64,000 nt of DNA from an uncultured Lachnospiraceae bacterium (lineage in GTDB: Bacteria > Bacillota > Clostridia > Lachnospirales > Lachnospiraceae). A program made the translations under genes and the position numbers. The notes under the pieces were generated by a model that had not been told where the DNA came from, searched no databases, and saw only the letters and a list, made by a program, of their open reading frames with translations. This document shows, piece after piece, positions 20,087 to 29,928 of the stretch (position 1 is its first letter; every line of letters starts with the position of its first letter). The stretch spans positions 23,392 through 87,391 of the forward strand of contig CALWLN010000126.1 of assembly GCA_944381535.1 (NCBI GenBank), given 5' to 3'.

Positions 20087-22408
20087 TTAATCCTCCAATC
20101 CCTTCATCGCCAGTGCCTTTTCCTGTAATTCCAACAGTTTATAGAAAATACCATGCTTCTTCACCAGTTCCTCATAGGTTCCCTGTTCCGCGATTCTTCC
20201 ATTATCAACCACGAAAAGATAATCTGCCTCCCTTAAAGTAGAGAGCCGATGCGCAATGGAAATGGTTGTCCTTCCCTGCACCAGGTAATTCAACGAATGC
20301 TGAATCAGTCTTTCCGTTTCAGTATCTACCGAAGCGGTGGCCTCATCAAGAATTAAAATTCTGGGATTGGCAAGAATTGCGCGCGCAATAGAAATCCGCT
20401 GCTTTTCGCCGCCGGACAGTCCCTTGCCGGAGGCTCCTATCATTGTCTCATAGCCATCTTGCATCCGCATGATAAACTCATGAGCGCCTGCCAGTTTTGC
20501 CGCATTTATAATATCTTGCAAAGGTGCTTCCGGATTCGAATAAGCAATATTTTCCGCAATTGTCCCTTGAAAAACAAAGGTTTCCTGAGAGACTAACGCA
20601 ACATTTCTGCGGAGTTCTCCAAAAGAAAGCCGCTTTATATCAACACCATCCAACAGAATTACCCCTTCCTGGGTATCATACATTCTGGAAATCAAATTTA
20701 CCAGTGTGGATTTTCCCACACCAGATTTTCCCACAATACCAATAACGCTTCCCGCTGGAATATGTAGATTAATATCCTTTAATACCGCCCGGTTCACCTC
20801 ATATCCGAAAGTCACATGCCTCAGCGTAAGTTCACCTTTTGGTACTGGCAGCGATATGGACTGTGACGGTTCTTGCACTTCCGGCACCGCATCCATGATT
20901 TCAAACATGCGCTCAGCACTGTTCATACTGTCCGCCCACTTTTGTGAAATCTGGGAAAAAGCCCTCATGGGCCCCTGCAACTGACCTACATAACCTGCAA
21001 AAGTGATCAAGGTACCGAGATTCATCCCTTCTGCGCCACGTAATATCAGTATCGCGCCGAGACCCCATACACCCACCAGAGCAAGCTCCTGCGCTCCGTT
21101 AAAGAATAAATGAAAAAAATTCTGCCAGTAAGAAATTACTTCCTCTGTTCTCCTAAGCCGATTGCTGCATTTGAAAAACCGTTCAATCTCCTCTTCCTCT
21201 TGCCCAAAAGCCTTCACCACACGCGCACCTGAGAGACTGTCATGCACACAATGATTCAGCGAGCTTTCCGCACGATGCCTTTTTCCAAACGCAACCCATA
21301 TCCTGGGTCTAAGCAGGATATTGAAGATCAATAAAAACGGGAACAGTGCGACTGCCAGCAGCGCCATTTGCCAATTTATAAGCAGCATTACAATAACAGA
21401 GCACACAACCGTACTAACATGGACCAAAATATACGGCGCATCATCAACAAAAAAGCCAGTTACCCTGTCAGCGTCACTCATGACCCTCGTCATCAGATTG
21501 CCCGTCTGTCGATTCCGGTAGAAGCTAATGGAAAGCTCCCCCATCTTACGAAAAATATCCTTCTTCATGTCCCGCACTACGTTTATTACCATCTGTGCCG
21601 ATACGATTCCCTGGATAATCTGCGCACCCAGCAGCACCAGCTTTGATAGAAACATCGCCAATACAACCAGAAAAAGAGCCACCAGATACTTCCCGTCATT
21701 GATACCAACCTTTTCCAGAAAAGCATCATCCTTTTTTAGGACATAATCATACAAAATCGTTCCATTTAAGTAAGGCCAGACCAGGTTTAAGGCAGCAGAG
21801 GCAAGGATGCAGAGCATCATGACAGCCATTTTCATTCGGTATGGTCTGAAATATCCGATAATCCGATAAAATACGGACTTATGACTCACACAATGAGGAC
21901 ATAGCTTATTATGGGGATTCGGGTACATTCTCCCACATTTCGGACAGTATTCCTCCGTTTCCACCTCCTCTGCGCGGAAGGTTCCGGAATGGAGATATTC
22001 ACCAAGGTTTCTTGCCAGATAAGTCATCCTGCGTTTATGGAAATTAGAAAAGACAGCCCATGTATGCTCCTCCTCCGCTGCTTTTACTACCAGCAGATTA
22101 CATCCGATACAGTCCTCCACATGGATTTCTTCAATCTCATTCAGTGGTAGAGAACGATATGCCCAATGCATATCTTCCGCCTGGACTTGTTTTCTATAAC
22201 CTTTAAAAATCTGTACTTTCGTTTTATCCGGCGGCTGCAATGCCGCAATCAGTCGCTTTTCAGTGACAATGACATAACCGTCCGCATATTCTCCCCCTGT
22301 ATTCATATCTGTTGGAACTACATACCGAATCTTACCATCCAGAATTCCCTGCTCCCGTAACACTTTTTTCAGAGAGACCGACAATCTCTGTTCTATTTCT
22401 CCCTCCAT
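20087..22408 (-). CDS. ABC exporter half-transporter with N-terminal PH-like domain and zinc ribbon
   Basis: The protein has 773 residues from the chosen start. It has a PH-like N-terminal domain and a zinc ribbon (CPKCG...CPHC) near residues 155-173. Six membrane segments and a nucleotide-binding domain follow, with Walker A GKSGVGKS, signature LSGGEKQR and Walker B ILILDEAT. It parallels the gene at 17294 in architecture, so it probably forms the other half of a heterodimer. Start options: ATG at 22423 overlaps the GH43 stop (ATGA), and ATG at 22408 has GAGG nine bases upstream. The latter is preferred because 22423 lacks a clear ribosome-binding site. An earlier ATG at 22471 lies inside GH43. 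The zinc ribbon and PH-like module are unusual additions for an exporter. Confidence 0.88.
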   Translation of the reverse strand: MEGEIEQRLSVSLKKVLREQGILDGKIRYVVPTDMNTGGEYADGYVIVTEKRLIAALQPPDKTKVQIFKGYRKQVQAEDMHWAYRSLPLNEIEEIHVEDCIGCNLLVVKAAEEEHTWAVFSNFHKRRMTYLARNLGEYLHSGTFRAEEVETEEYCPKCGRMYPNPHNKLCPHCVSHKSVFYRIIGYFRPYRMKMAVMMLCILASAALNLVWPYLNGTILYDYVLKKDDAFLEKVGINDGKYLVALFLVVLAMFLSKLVLLGAQIIQGIVSAQMVINVVRDMKKDIFRKMGELSISFYRNRQTGNLMTRVMSDADRVTGFFVDDAPYILVHVSTVVCSVIVMLLINWQMALLAVALFPFLLIFNILLRPRIWVAFGKRHRAESSLNHCVHDSLSGARVVKAFGQEEEEIERFFKCSNRLRRTEEVISYWQNFFHLFFNGAQELALVGVWGLGAILILRGAEGMNLGTLITFAGYVGQLQGPMRAFSQISQKWADSMNSAERMFEIMDAVPEVQEPSQSISLPVPKGELTLRHVTFGYEVNRAVLKDINLHIPAGSVIGIVGKSGVGKSTLVNLISRMYDTQEGVILLDGVDIKRLSFGELRRNVALVSQETFVFQGTIAENIAYSNPEAPLQDIINAAKLAGAHEFIMRMQDGYETMIGASGKGLSGGEKQRISIARAILANPRILILDEATASVDTETERLIQHSLNYLVQGRTTISIAHRLSTLREADYLFVVDNGRIAEQGTYEELVKKHGIFYKLLELQEKALAMKGLED

Positions 22409-22419
22409 ATCCCTTATCC

Positions 22420-23979
22420 TCATGTAATCCGCGGTTGGAATGCAAAAAATGGAATCCTTGCCACTCCGCACTCAGTCCCGTTCTCATTAACAGCAACCAA
22501 TCCAGCTTTTACACCTACCCATATGCCAGCCCTGGCCTCTGTAGCCCTCCCTACTTCATGATATTTTTCTTCTTTTGAAGCGATTGCCAAGGAAATTCTT
22601 TCCGCGCGCTCCACCGTCATTCTTATATAAAGCTTGTCATCTCCAAATTCTTCCAGCCAGGTACAGATTTCATCTTCTTTTGCGATGCTGCCGGTACGCT
22701 GCTGCAGAAATCTGCGTCCGTTCCGTTGACAAATAAGCAAACTGTCGTATCTCCCGCCAAGGGATATGAGGCCATACGCATCGCCCTCCTTCATATCTTC
22801 CAGACCGATGCAGGTTGTAATCGTAAACTCCGGCGCCGGCCACTTCTGCAGCAGCAGGTTACTTACGTTACAGAGCTGACATTCTCCCGCTTTCCTCTGA
22901 GCCTTTAATCTCAGACAGTCATTTCCAAGTTCGTACCAGTCTTCTCTCCAATTGGCATTCCACTGCCACTGGCATCCCAGTTTCGTCCCTTCAAAGAAGT
23001 CACTGTCCTCCAGAGCGTCAATCGGATATTCCGCACCGACCGTTGGTTTTTTGTAAACAGAAACCGGCTCCCCGCAACCATTTTCATCCGTGTTAATACC
23101 AATTACCGGCCAGTCATCCACCCAGTGTATGGGCTGTAAATGAACAATTCTTCCAGCCGTCCCCACATCTTGAAAATGTATAAACCAGTCCTCTCCACAC
23201 GGCGTATCGACCCAAGCACCCTGGTGCGGTCCGTTTATACTGCTATTCCCCTGGCGGAGTACAATCTTTTCCTCATAAGGTCCAAGAATATTCCGCGAGC
23301 GAAGCACTGTCTGCCAGCCAGTTTTGACACCTCCCGCCGGAGCAAAGATATAATAGTACCCGTTTCTTTTATAAAGCTTCGGCCCCTCGATGGTAGGCTG
23401 TGTCGCATGTCCGTCATATACGAATCCCCCTTCATCCGAATCGGCCACCAGCTGTTTTCCCTTCCAGCGCAGTGCGGAGATGTAAAGAGCACTTTTAAAT
23501 CCGATTCTGCTTTTCGCAAATCCATTCACCATGTAGATTTTCCCATCCTCATCCCAGAACGGGCATGGATCTATCCAGCCTGCGCCTTGCAGCACAAAGT
23601 ATGGCTCCTCCCATTTCCCCCAGGGGTCGCTGGTGGTACTGACCATGATTCCTTCATCCGGAAATGGCACAAATACATAATAGATTCCGTCACGATACCG
23701 TATCGCTGGAGCCCAGGCACCACAGCCATGCGCAGGGTTATTATATCTTTCAAAAGGCAACCGTTCCATCACATACTGAATCACCTTCCAGTTGACCAGA
23801 TCCTTCGAATGCAAAAGCGGTACTGAAGGCGCATTACTGAAGCTGGAGGCAACCATAAAATAATCTTCTTCTACCCGGATCACATCTGGATCGGAATAAT
23901 CTGTATATAGAATCGGATTGCGATAAGTTCCATCTCCCAAATCCGCAATCCACATTTTAAGTGCACTCTCTTTTTCCAT
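22420..23979 (-). CDS. GH43 family exo-glycosidase (beta-xylosidase/alpha-L-arabinofuranosidase type)
   Basis: The protein has 519 residues and no signal peptide. The five-bladed propeller shows the three GH43 acids: Asp30 (YSDPDVI), Asp137 (GWIDPCPF) and Glu198 (PTIEGPKLY). A C-terminal beta-sandwich (about 330-515, GAEYPIDALEDSDFF onward) is typical of the larger GH43 enzymes. The family removes beta-xylose, alpha-L-arabinofuranose or galactose from oligosaccharides. In pectin, arabinose or galactose side chains are the natural targets. ATG at 23979 has AAGGGGA upstream. The gene follows the binding-protein gene and an intervening strong stem-loop, and its stop codon overlaps a possible start of the exporter gene. 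Confidence 0.9.
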   Translation of the reverse strand: MEKESALKMWIADLGDGTYRNPILYTDYSDPDVIRVEEDYFMVASSFSNAPSVPLLHSKDLVNWKVIQYVMERLPFERYNNPAHGCGAWAPAIRYRDGIYYVFVPFPDEGIMVSTTSDPWGKWEEPYFVLQGAGWIDPCPFWDEDGKIYMVNGFAKSRIGFKSALYISALRWKGKQLVADSDEGGFVYDGHATQPTIEGPKLYKRNGYYYIFAPAGGVKTGWQTVLRSRNILGPYEEKIVLRQGNSSINGPHQGAWVDTPCGEDWFIHFQDVGTAGRIVHLQPIHWVDDWPVIGINTDENGCGEPVSVYKKPTVGAEYPIDALEDSDFFEGTKLGCQWQWNANWREDWYELGNDCLRLKAQRKAGECQLCNVSNLLLQKWPAPEFTITTCIGLEDMKEGDAYGLISLGGRYDSLLICQRNGRRFLQQRTGSIAKEDEICTWLEEFGDDKLYIRMTVERAERISLAIASKEEKYHEVGRATEARAGIWVGVKAGLVAVNENGTECGVARIPFFAFQPRIT

Positions 23980-24008
23980 CTTTCCCCTTGTCCAATTTCT
24001 TTTATGAA

Positions 24009-24039
24009 GAAATGTGCACTAATAAATAGTGCACATTTC
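24009..24039 (-). other. perfect 13-bp inverted repeat between binding-protein and GH43 genes
   Basis: GAAATGTGCACTA (24009-24021) and its exact complement TAGTGCACATTTC (24027-24039) enclose a 5-base loop. The structure sits 28 bases after the stop of the lipoprotein gene. No run of T follows on the transcribed strand, so it is a weak candidate for a true terminator. A stem-loop placed just after a binding-protein gene commonly protects the upstream mRNA and gives more binding protein than downstream enzymes. That reading is inference. Confidence 0.75.
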
Positions 24040-24066
24040 CCGTTTCAGTTTTTTATACATTAATTT

Positions 24067-25803
24067 TTAGTTTCCCATATAAGCATCATAAATTTCCTGA
24101 TACGTATTTACAATATCCGAGATACCCATTCTCTCCAGATTGGATACGAAAGCATCAAAGTTGGAAAGCGGTTCCTCTCCCGTGATAAATTTAAATATCA
24201 TATCCTCGGCATATGTTGCTAATTCAGAGTTATCACTGCTAACTTTATCATTCTGCTCCGCTGTCAGAATAATATCTTTCGGGAAAGTCAGTGTTATATC
24301 TGCATTTCCCCATACTCCTGATGCGTATTTAGGATATTCATTGGCCTGTGCCGAACCAAGATCAAAGCAACCGATGGTTGGGAATATCGTTGTATCGCCA
24401 CCGCCATACATCTTAAAATATCTTGTTAATTCGCCATTTTCCATCGTATACTCGCTTAGACCCTGCTCTGTTAAATACTTGTTACCATTCTCATCAACTT
24501 CATAAGTCACTCCTTCTTCGCCCCAAGTCAAAAGCGTAGTTCCTTCTTCGCTAAGCATGTAATCTAATACGGTGGCAACTGCGTCAATACAATCACAATC
24601 CGTAGTAACAATCGTTTGCTGTCCGGTACCTCTTCCCAATCTGCGAGAACAGTAAATTGTTCCGTCATCAGTCATCGGATTTGATAAAGCAGTAAAGCTA
24701 GCCGCCGGATTCTTTTGCTGAAGTAAAGTGACAAGGCTATCCTCCAGCGTTGTATCTCCGGCATCCCCATTACCCTTAAAAGCTCCTACAAGATTTCCGG
24801 TAATTGCATCTTCCATAGCATTACCACTAAATCCAGGATTGCCTTCCTCGTCAACCAATCCTCCAAGAAGTCCTTCATTGTACCATTTGTTCATTTCCTC
24901 AAGAAATTCCTTGAACTCTTGGGTTCTGGGACCATACTCTACCGTAGTAGTCCCCGGCACAATGAATAAGGACTCCTCGATATTTTCAAACTGGTTCGGG
25001 AATACGGTTTCATAGGCAACTGCCAAATAGCAAAGCGCCCAGGAACCGGCATCAAAAGGAATCTCGTCCTGCTGCCCGTTTCCGTTCGGATCCATTGTCT
25101 TAAAAGCAGTAAGAACATCATACCACTCTTCAATCGTTGTAGGCGCTTCCTTACCCACAGCATCCAACCAATCCTGTCTGATGAGCAGTCCCATGCCATT
25201 ACCGGTAGTTGCCATCTCCTCCGTAGTTTTTTGTCTTGCCACAAACAGATACTTCCCGTCCTGAGTTCTTAAGTCTCTCGCCAAATCGGGATCCTCTTCC
25301 AGAATCTTCTTATAATTCGGCATCTTTGTCTCAATTATCTCAGTTAAATCCATAGCAATACCGTCATCATACAATTTCTGATAGCCGTAGTAATCTCTGT
25401 TCTTCCCAAAAATAAGATCCGGCATATCCTCGCTGGAAACAGTTAATAGATATTGTGCTTCTCTTGTCTCTGTATCTCCCGCGAAAGGAACGAATTGAAG
25501 ATCAACATTGAACTTTTCTTCAATCATTTTGACTCCGATGTACTCATCATTAACAGATACTCCGTCCATGGCATTTTTTTCTTCCACCATGATAGTGATC
25601 ACCTGACCATCCGGCCATGTCTGTTCCCATGTAAAACTATCCTCGTTATCCGTATCACCTCCAACTTCATTTCCAGCATTTTCTTCTGTCTCATCTTCAC
25701 TTTCGTTGCCAGGATTATCAGTGGAAGAACCATCCCCGCACCCCGCTAACAAAGAAGCGCACATTGCAACCGCCAAAAGTAATGCTACCAGTTTTTGTTT
25801 CAT
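24067..25803 (-). CDS. sugar ABC transporter substrate-binding lipoprotein
   Basis: The protein has 578 residues with a lipoprotein signal: charged start MKQK, hydrophobic core and lipobox LLAGC (Cys22). An acidic, low-complexity linker (about 25-55, rich in E, D, N) follows, then a solute-binding fold (ITIMVEEKNAMDGVSVND; GMGLLIRQDWLDAVGKEAPTTIEEW). This is typical of the large LplA-type binding proteins of Firmicutes. It would capture oligosaccharides at the outer face of the membrane for the permeases at 25865 and 26835. ATG at 25803 has AAAGGAGG eight bases upstream, one of the strongest ribosome-binding sites in the window. The stem-loop at 24009-24039 separates it from GH43. Confidence 0.93.
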   Translation of the reverse strand: MKQKLVALLLAVAMCASLLAGCGDGSSTDNPGNESEDETEENAGNEVGGDTDNEDSFTWEQTWPDGQVITIMVEEKNAMDGVSVNDEYIGVKMIEEKFNVDLQFVPFAGDTETREAQYLLTVSSEDMPDLIFGKNRDYYGYQKLYDDGIAMDLTEIIETKMPNYKKILEEDPDLARDLRTQDGKYLFVARQKTTEEMATTGNGMGLLIRQDWLDAVGKEAPTTIEEWYDVLTAFKTMDPNGNGQQDEIPFDAGSWALCYLAVAYETVFPNQFENIEESLFIVPGTTTVEYGPRTQEFKEFLEEMNKWYNEGLLGGLVDEEGNPGFSGNAMEDAITGNLVGAFKGNGDAGDTTLEDSLVTLLQQKNPAASFTALSNPMTDDGTIYCSRRLGRGTGQQTIVTTDCDCIDAVATVLDYMLSEEGTTLLTWGEEGVTYEVDENGNKYLTEQGLSEYTMENGELTRYFKMYGGGDTTIFPTIGCFDLGSAQANEYPKYASGVWGNADITLTFPKDIILTAEQNDKVSSDNSELATYAEDMIFKFITGEEPLSNFDAFVSNLERMGISDIVNTYQEIYDAYMGN

Positions 25804-25864
25804 AAGTCTTTCCTCCTTTAGAAAATTTTTTTTATTCTATAAGTGTTCATACACCTATATTCTT

Positions 25865-26830
25865 TTACATACCGGTCAGACCGGAACGCTCTACCCCTTC
25901 CATAAATTGCTTCTGGAGGAAGGCATATACAATCAGCAACGGCAAAATTACCAATACCGTAGCCGCCATGATGATTGCTTCATTAATCGTAAATGCTCCC
26001 ATTTCTTCCACCAGTTCCATTGCTTCCTCAGTATTTACAAGTTCGTATAACGCCGGAAGCTTACTTGGCAGCAGTTGTTTATGTACACTTCTTACGTAAA
26101 TACTGGGCTCAAAATAATCGTTCCAGTGCCATACAAAGGAGAGTACCGTTCCCACTAAAATTGTTGATTTTGACATGGGAAGCATAATGCGGAAGAAAGT
26201 TCTCAGCGGTCCGCAACCATCGATTCGTGCCGCTTCTTCCATCTCCTTTGGCAGCCCCGAAAAGAACTGCCGGAACAGAAAGATAAAGAACGCTCCATTT
26301 AGTCCATATCCGAAAAAGGTCGGAACCAGCAACGGAAGATAACTATCTGTCCATCCCCAATTGGCGAACTGCATATATAGTGGAAAAATGATTGTCTGTA
26401 TCGGTACCAGCATAGACAAAATAACCAATGCGAACAGAGGCCCCTTCAAGCGAAAGTTATATCGCGCAAAGCCATAGCCAACAAATGAACACGACAGGAG
26501 ATGTCCAACTGTTGCCACTCCGGACACCAGCAGGGAATTTTTCAGATATCTCAAATAATCCAGCTGTTCAAAAGCTACTTCGTAATTCTCCCACCGCAGT
26601 CCTTCGGGAATCCATTTTACCACGATATTAATCAGATCCGCATCAGACATGAACGAAGTCACGATCATCTTGATAAATGGATACAGAAACACAAAGGACA
26701 GGCTGCACAGTACCAGATAGTAAAATATCCGTACTATTATGTGCTTCGTCTTTGTAGCGGCCACCAAGGACAAATTCTTTTTGTCTTTTGGTATCGCTTG
26801 TATTTTCGCTATTTTTTCTGTAAACTTCAT
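25865..26830 (-). CDS. carbohydrate ABC transporter permease (MalG/LplC type)
   Basis: The protein has 321 residues with about six membrane segments. The cytoplasmic EAA loop (EEAARIDGCGPLRTFFRIMLP) contacts the ATPase. It ends SGLTGM, as is typical of LplC-like permeases. It pairs with the permease at 26835 and the lipoprotein at 24067. ATG at 26830 has GGGAG seven bases upstream. The decayed permease relic at 60851-61020 matches both the first membrane segment and the last codons of this gene, and the 60 bases after its stop, so a second transporter set of this kind once existed near the right end. Confidence 0.93.
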   Translation of the reverse strand: MKFTEKIAKIQAIPKDKKNLSLVAATKTKHIIVRIFYYLVLCSLSFVFLYPFIKMIVTSFMSDADLINIVVKWIPEGLRWENYEVAFEQLDYLRYLKNSLLVSGVATVGHLLSCSFVGYGFARYNFRLKGPLFALVILSMLVPIQTIIFPLYMQFANWGWTDSYLPLLVPTFFGYGLNGAFFIFLFRQFFSGLPKEMEEAARIDGCGPLRTFFRIMLPMSKSTILVGTVLSFVWHWNDYFEPSIYVRSVHKQLLPSKLPALYELVNTEEAMELVEEMGAFTINEAIIMAATVLVILPLLIVYAFLQKQFMEGVERSGLTGM

Positions 26831-26834
26831 ATCA

Positions 26835-27716
26835 TCACTCCCTTTCTGATTTTGAAGAAATCACACGTGCCATGAGGAACACGAACCCACATAGAAGAAA
26901 AACAAACGCAAAATATACCCAGCCCATGGCAGCACCGCGTCCAAACTGTGTTTCTGTGAACACCTCGTCAATAATATATTGCACCAACTCATTATCAGAA
27001 GACGCAAAATATGTCACAAGCGAATAAACGAAATTCAACAATACAATCGGTGCTATAGACGGCAACGTTATCTTCCAAAACATTTCCCACTGCGTTGCGC
27101 CATCACACTTGGCAGCCTCGTACAACGAAGACGAAATCCCCTGCAAGCCAGCCAGGAACAGCAGAATCTGCACTCCGGACTTCCATAAAACCACTGTGAT
27201 CCTATCCAAAAACGCTTGTACAAATGACACAATGGAACTTCCCAGCAACTCCTGCAACAATGGCGGAACCTCAATTCCAACGCCCACGCTTCCCGTTGCG
27301 CCGATACTCAGTAGCTGAGCCATTACATATCCGCTTCCCAGCAAAACAGGGAGAAAGAAACAGCTCCGGAAGAAACCGCGCCCGAACACCGGTCTGTTAA
27401 TCAGCATTGCAATCACCATGGAAAACACCAGCGTCAGCGGAGTATTAATCAACGTATCCTTTACAACTTCCAGAAAAGTTGGCATAAAGTTGATATCATA
27501 GGCAAATATATATTCATAATTCTCCAGACCGACCCATTCCATAACAAAGCCTCTAAGCCTTACAATCTCACTGAAGCTCAGCTTAACAGAAGAAAAGATT
27601 GGATAAATAAACAGTACGCAGGTTCCTATTAACCATGGCGATAAAAACATCAAGGCCTCCAGCCCTCTTCTTCTTCGCATGGTCATTATCTTTTTTCTTT
27701 TCTTTTCAGTCTTCAT
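26835..27716 (-). CDS. sugar ABC transporter permease (MalF/LplB type)
   Basis: The protein has 293 residues. A basic N-terminus (KTEKKRKKIMTMRRRRG) is followed by about six membrane segments and the EAA loop (YEAAKCDGATQWEMFWKITLP). It is the partner of the MalG-type permease four bases downstream. Its start overlaps the stop of the DUF5696 gene by four bases (ATGA), with GGGAGG just upstream, so the DUF5696 gene and the transporter are translationally coupled. No gene for the ATP-hydrolysing subunit is present in the window. These importers often share one MsmK-type ATPase encoded elsewhere. Confidence 0.93.
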   Translation of the reverse strand: MKTEKKRKKIMTMRRRRGLEALMFLSPWLIGTCVLFIYPIFSSVKLSFSEIVRLRGFVMEWVGLENYEYIFAYDINFMPTFLEVVKDTLINTPLTLVFSMVIAMLINRPVFGRGFFRSCFFLPVLLGSGYVMAQLLSIGATGSVGVGIEVPPLLQELLGSSIVSFVQAFLDRITVVLWKSGVQILLFLAGLQGISSSLYEAAKCDGATQWEMFWKITLPSIAPIVLLNFVYSLVTYFASSDNELVQYIIDEVFTETQFGRGAAMGWVYFAFVFLLCGFVFLMARVISSKSERE

Positions 27717-29914
27717 TTACTACCTCCCGTAACCTTGTAGTCCAGAGCTCCTATCATAATTCCATCGATATCCACTGCACTCTCATTATAATTCACATAA
27801 ATTTTCACTCCATTCTCATACCCGGTGCAAAAAACATCCTGCTGAACTTCTTCATGGGAAATAATAGCTACATTCTGTACATCCTGTAATGCATCCTGCA
27901 TAATTTGGTAGGTATTCAGTATTTCATCCTTCCAATCATCATATTGAGAGGTAAATAACTGATTGTATTCCGTCTTGATTAGCTTTTCCGAAGATTCATA
28001 TGTTATCTCAAAATAAGGTGTATAACCATATTCAATCCACTTCAACCGCAAAACATCCGCGTCACTGGATAGATTCATTGCCTCTCCGGTGTAATCAACA
28101 TAGCCATGTACAAGTATCTGGTAGAAAGGAACTTCATCCGTGGTCATTCGGTACCCGTAATGATTTTTTGGTATCTCCGTTACCTTATCCGAAACTGCCA
28201 GCGCATAAAGATTTCCACCTTCACATGTCACAGAGCCAAAGGTATCCTTAGCATCCTGTAATATCTGCTGCCAATACTCTTTGCATTCGGATGTAGAAAC
28301 TGTATTTCTATCACCATAATTGTAATACAGCATCACTCCAATATTCTCAAACGAAAGTCCTCCTAAGGAATACTTCTCCGCATCGCTTAAAAAGTCCTCA
28401 AAATTCTCCGCCACAACATTAGGACTGATCAATCGAATCGAACTGAACACGTCTGTTATCAACTGATAATTTCCCAGATACGAAACATCATTACGCTTGT
28501 TATACCCGGAAGCGTCCGCGGCAACAGTTATAAAATCAGCGGCAAGTGAAAGATTAATCTCGTTCTTTTCCGCATATTCTACCAACTCTTCCATCCCGCT
28601 ACTGCCACCCAGATTTCGGTTAACTGGAAAATATTGAGGCTCTGTTCCGTATCCGTTTTTCGTCCATCCCAGCAACGTCGCATCGATTTCCCCGTCTATG
28701 GCTTCTTTCAGTTCATCCAGAATCTCCTGCGCCTGCTGAAAACTAGTCAAACTCTGGAAAGTATCAAAAATCAACCCATCCTCCTTGATTCCCATAAACA
28801 AATCCAGCGCAAGATGTAAGGAATCACTATCATCCTTTTTCAAAAGTTGTTCATTTTCAATGAGATATTCCCGATAAGCGGTTGCCATATCCGCATACTC
28901 TGCATGTTCCTGCGGCAAAATCTCATATCGAATCTCGTAATTCGTGTCCAGCATGATATCATCATATTGCAGGATTTGACTGGACGTAATCCGCAAATCA
29001 TCAAACCCGCGCCGATAAGTAAAACTTGGATAGATATAATTTACCGGAATAATGCTGTTCGATGGGGTAACTGTAATCTTAGAGTTCTCCTCACCTTCTG
29101 TCACATAAGAAACGAAGCCATCAGCACCGTAATTTGCTCCAAACACCGGAAGCATCACAAGTGGTTCACTCTCATCAAAATACTGCTTCAGACGACTATT
29201 GTTTACTATATCGCCATATACACTATACGTGACATAAGATTCTCCCCAATGGTCACTATCATCAAATCTCATAATTGCACCACTGCCGTCCGGATAGAAC
29301 AGATAACCATCCCTTCCGTCTACCGCTCCTCCAAAAAAAGGCATCAAATCAAGGGAAACCAGACCAAAACCTCCGGATTCCTCAATTCTTTCGTTTGGAA
29401 TACGGATACTTACTCCAGAATCCGTCAATGCAAATTCTATGCATATTACGATTCCTGCACCTGTTATGTCATATCGTATGCCAATTCCATCCTCCGTCTC
29501 ATAGGGTACGGCGTTGTAAGATGTACCAGCAAGATTATAAGAAGTGATAACGCCTGTCCCCTCTCCCAAGTGAGTTGTACTTATTGAGAACAAAGACTGC
29601 ATTCTCTGCTGCCAATTTACATTGACAGAGGATAAGTCAAAACCGGAATCACTCATGGAAGATGACCACACAGTACCTGTATTCTTATCAATCAGATGGA
29701 TTTCTGAAAAACCATTAGCAAATTCCAGCCGTATATTATCATTTTCCAAGAAATCCGGAACATCAATGTTTGCAGAATCATCCCCCTCTATTGGTTGATT
29801 AGCTTCATTGCTTGAAGAACCGTTGTTATCCTCCACATTATCCTGACAACCAAAACAAAACAATATACAAAGCGAAAACAATAACAAATATAGTATTTTC
29901 TTTCTCATTTTCAC
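27713..29914 (-). CDS. DUF5696 domain lipoprotein
   Basis: The protein has 733 residues. The signal peptide ends in a lipobox-like CFGC (Cys23), followed by an acidic and Asn/Ser-rich linker to about residue 55. The rest matches the DUF5696 family by features I recall (NIRLEFANGFSEIHLIDKNTG; LFYPDGSGAIMRF; VFGANYGADGFVSYVTEGEEN) and may contain a beta-sandwich plus TIM-barrel glycosidase-like fold. Its function is not established. It always travels, in my recollection, with Yip1 and NHL proteins and sugar importers in Clostridia. Surface location suggests it handles polysaccharide before uptake. The start is GTG at 29914, set by AAAGGAG six bases upstream. Confidence 0.8.
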   Translation of the reverse strand: MKMRKKILYLLLFSLCILFCFGCQDNVEDNNGSSSNEANQPIEGDDSANIDVPDFLENDNIRLEFANGFSEIHLIDKNTGTVWSSSMSDSGFDLSSVNVNWQQRMQSLFSISTTHLGEGTGVITSYNLAGTSYNAVPYETEDGIGIRYDITGAGIVICIEFALTDSGVSIRIPNERIEESGGFGLVSLDLMPFFGGAVDGRDGYLFYPDGSGAIMRFDDSDHWGESYVTYSVYGDIVNNSRLKQYFDESEPLVMLPVFGANYGADGFVSYVTEGEENSKITVTPSNSIIPVNYIYPSFTYRRGFDDLRITSSQILQYDDIMLDTNYEIRYEILPQEHAEYADMATAYREYLIENEQLLKKDDSDSLHLALDLFMGIKEDGLIFDTFQSLTSFQQAQEILDELKEAIDGEIDATLLGWTKNGYGTEPQYFPVNRNLGGSSGMEELVEYAEKNEINLSLAADFITVAADASGYNKRNDVSYLGNYQLITDVFSSIRLISPNVVAENFEDFLSDAEKYSLGGLSFENIGVMLYYNYGDRNTVSTSECKEYWQQILQDAKDTFGSVTCEGGNLYALAVSDKVTEIPKNHYGYRMTTDEVPFYQILVHGYVDYTGEAMNLSSDADVLRLKWIEYGYTPYFEITYESSEKLIKTEYNQLFTSQYDDWKDEILNTYQIMQDALQDVQNVAIISHEEVQQDVFCTGYENGVKIYVNYNESAVDIDGIMIGALDYKVTGGSK

Positions 29915-29928
29915 TGTTTGCTCCTTTA

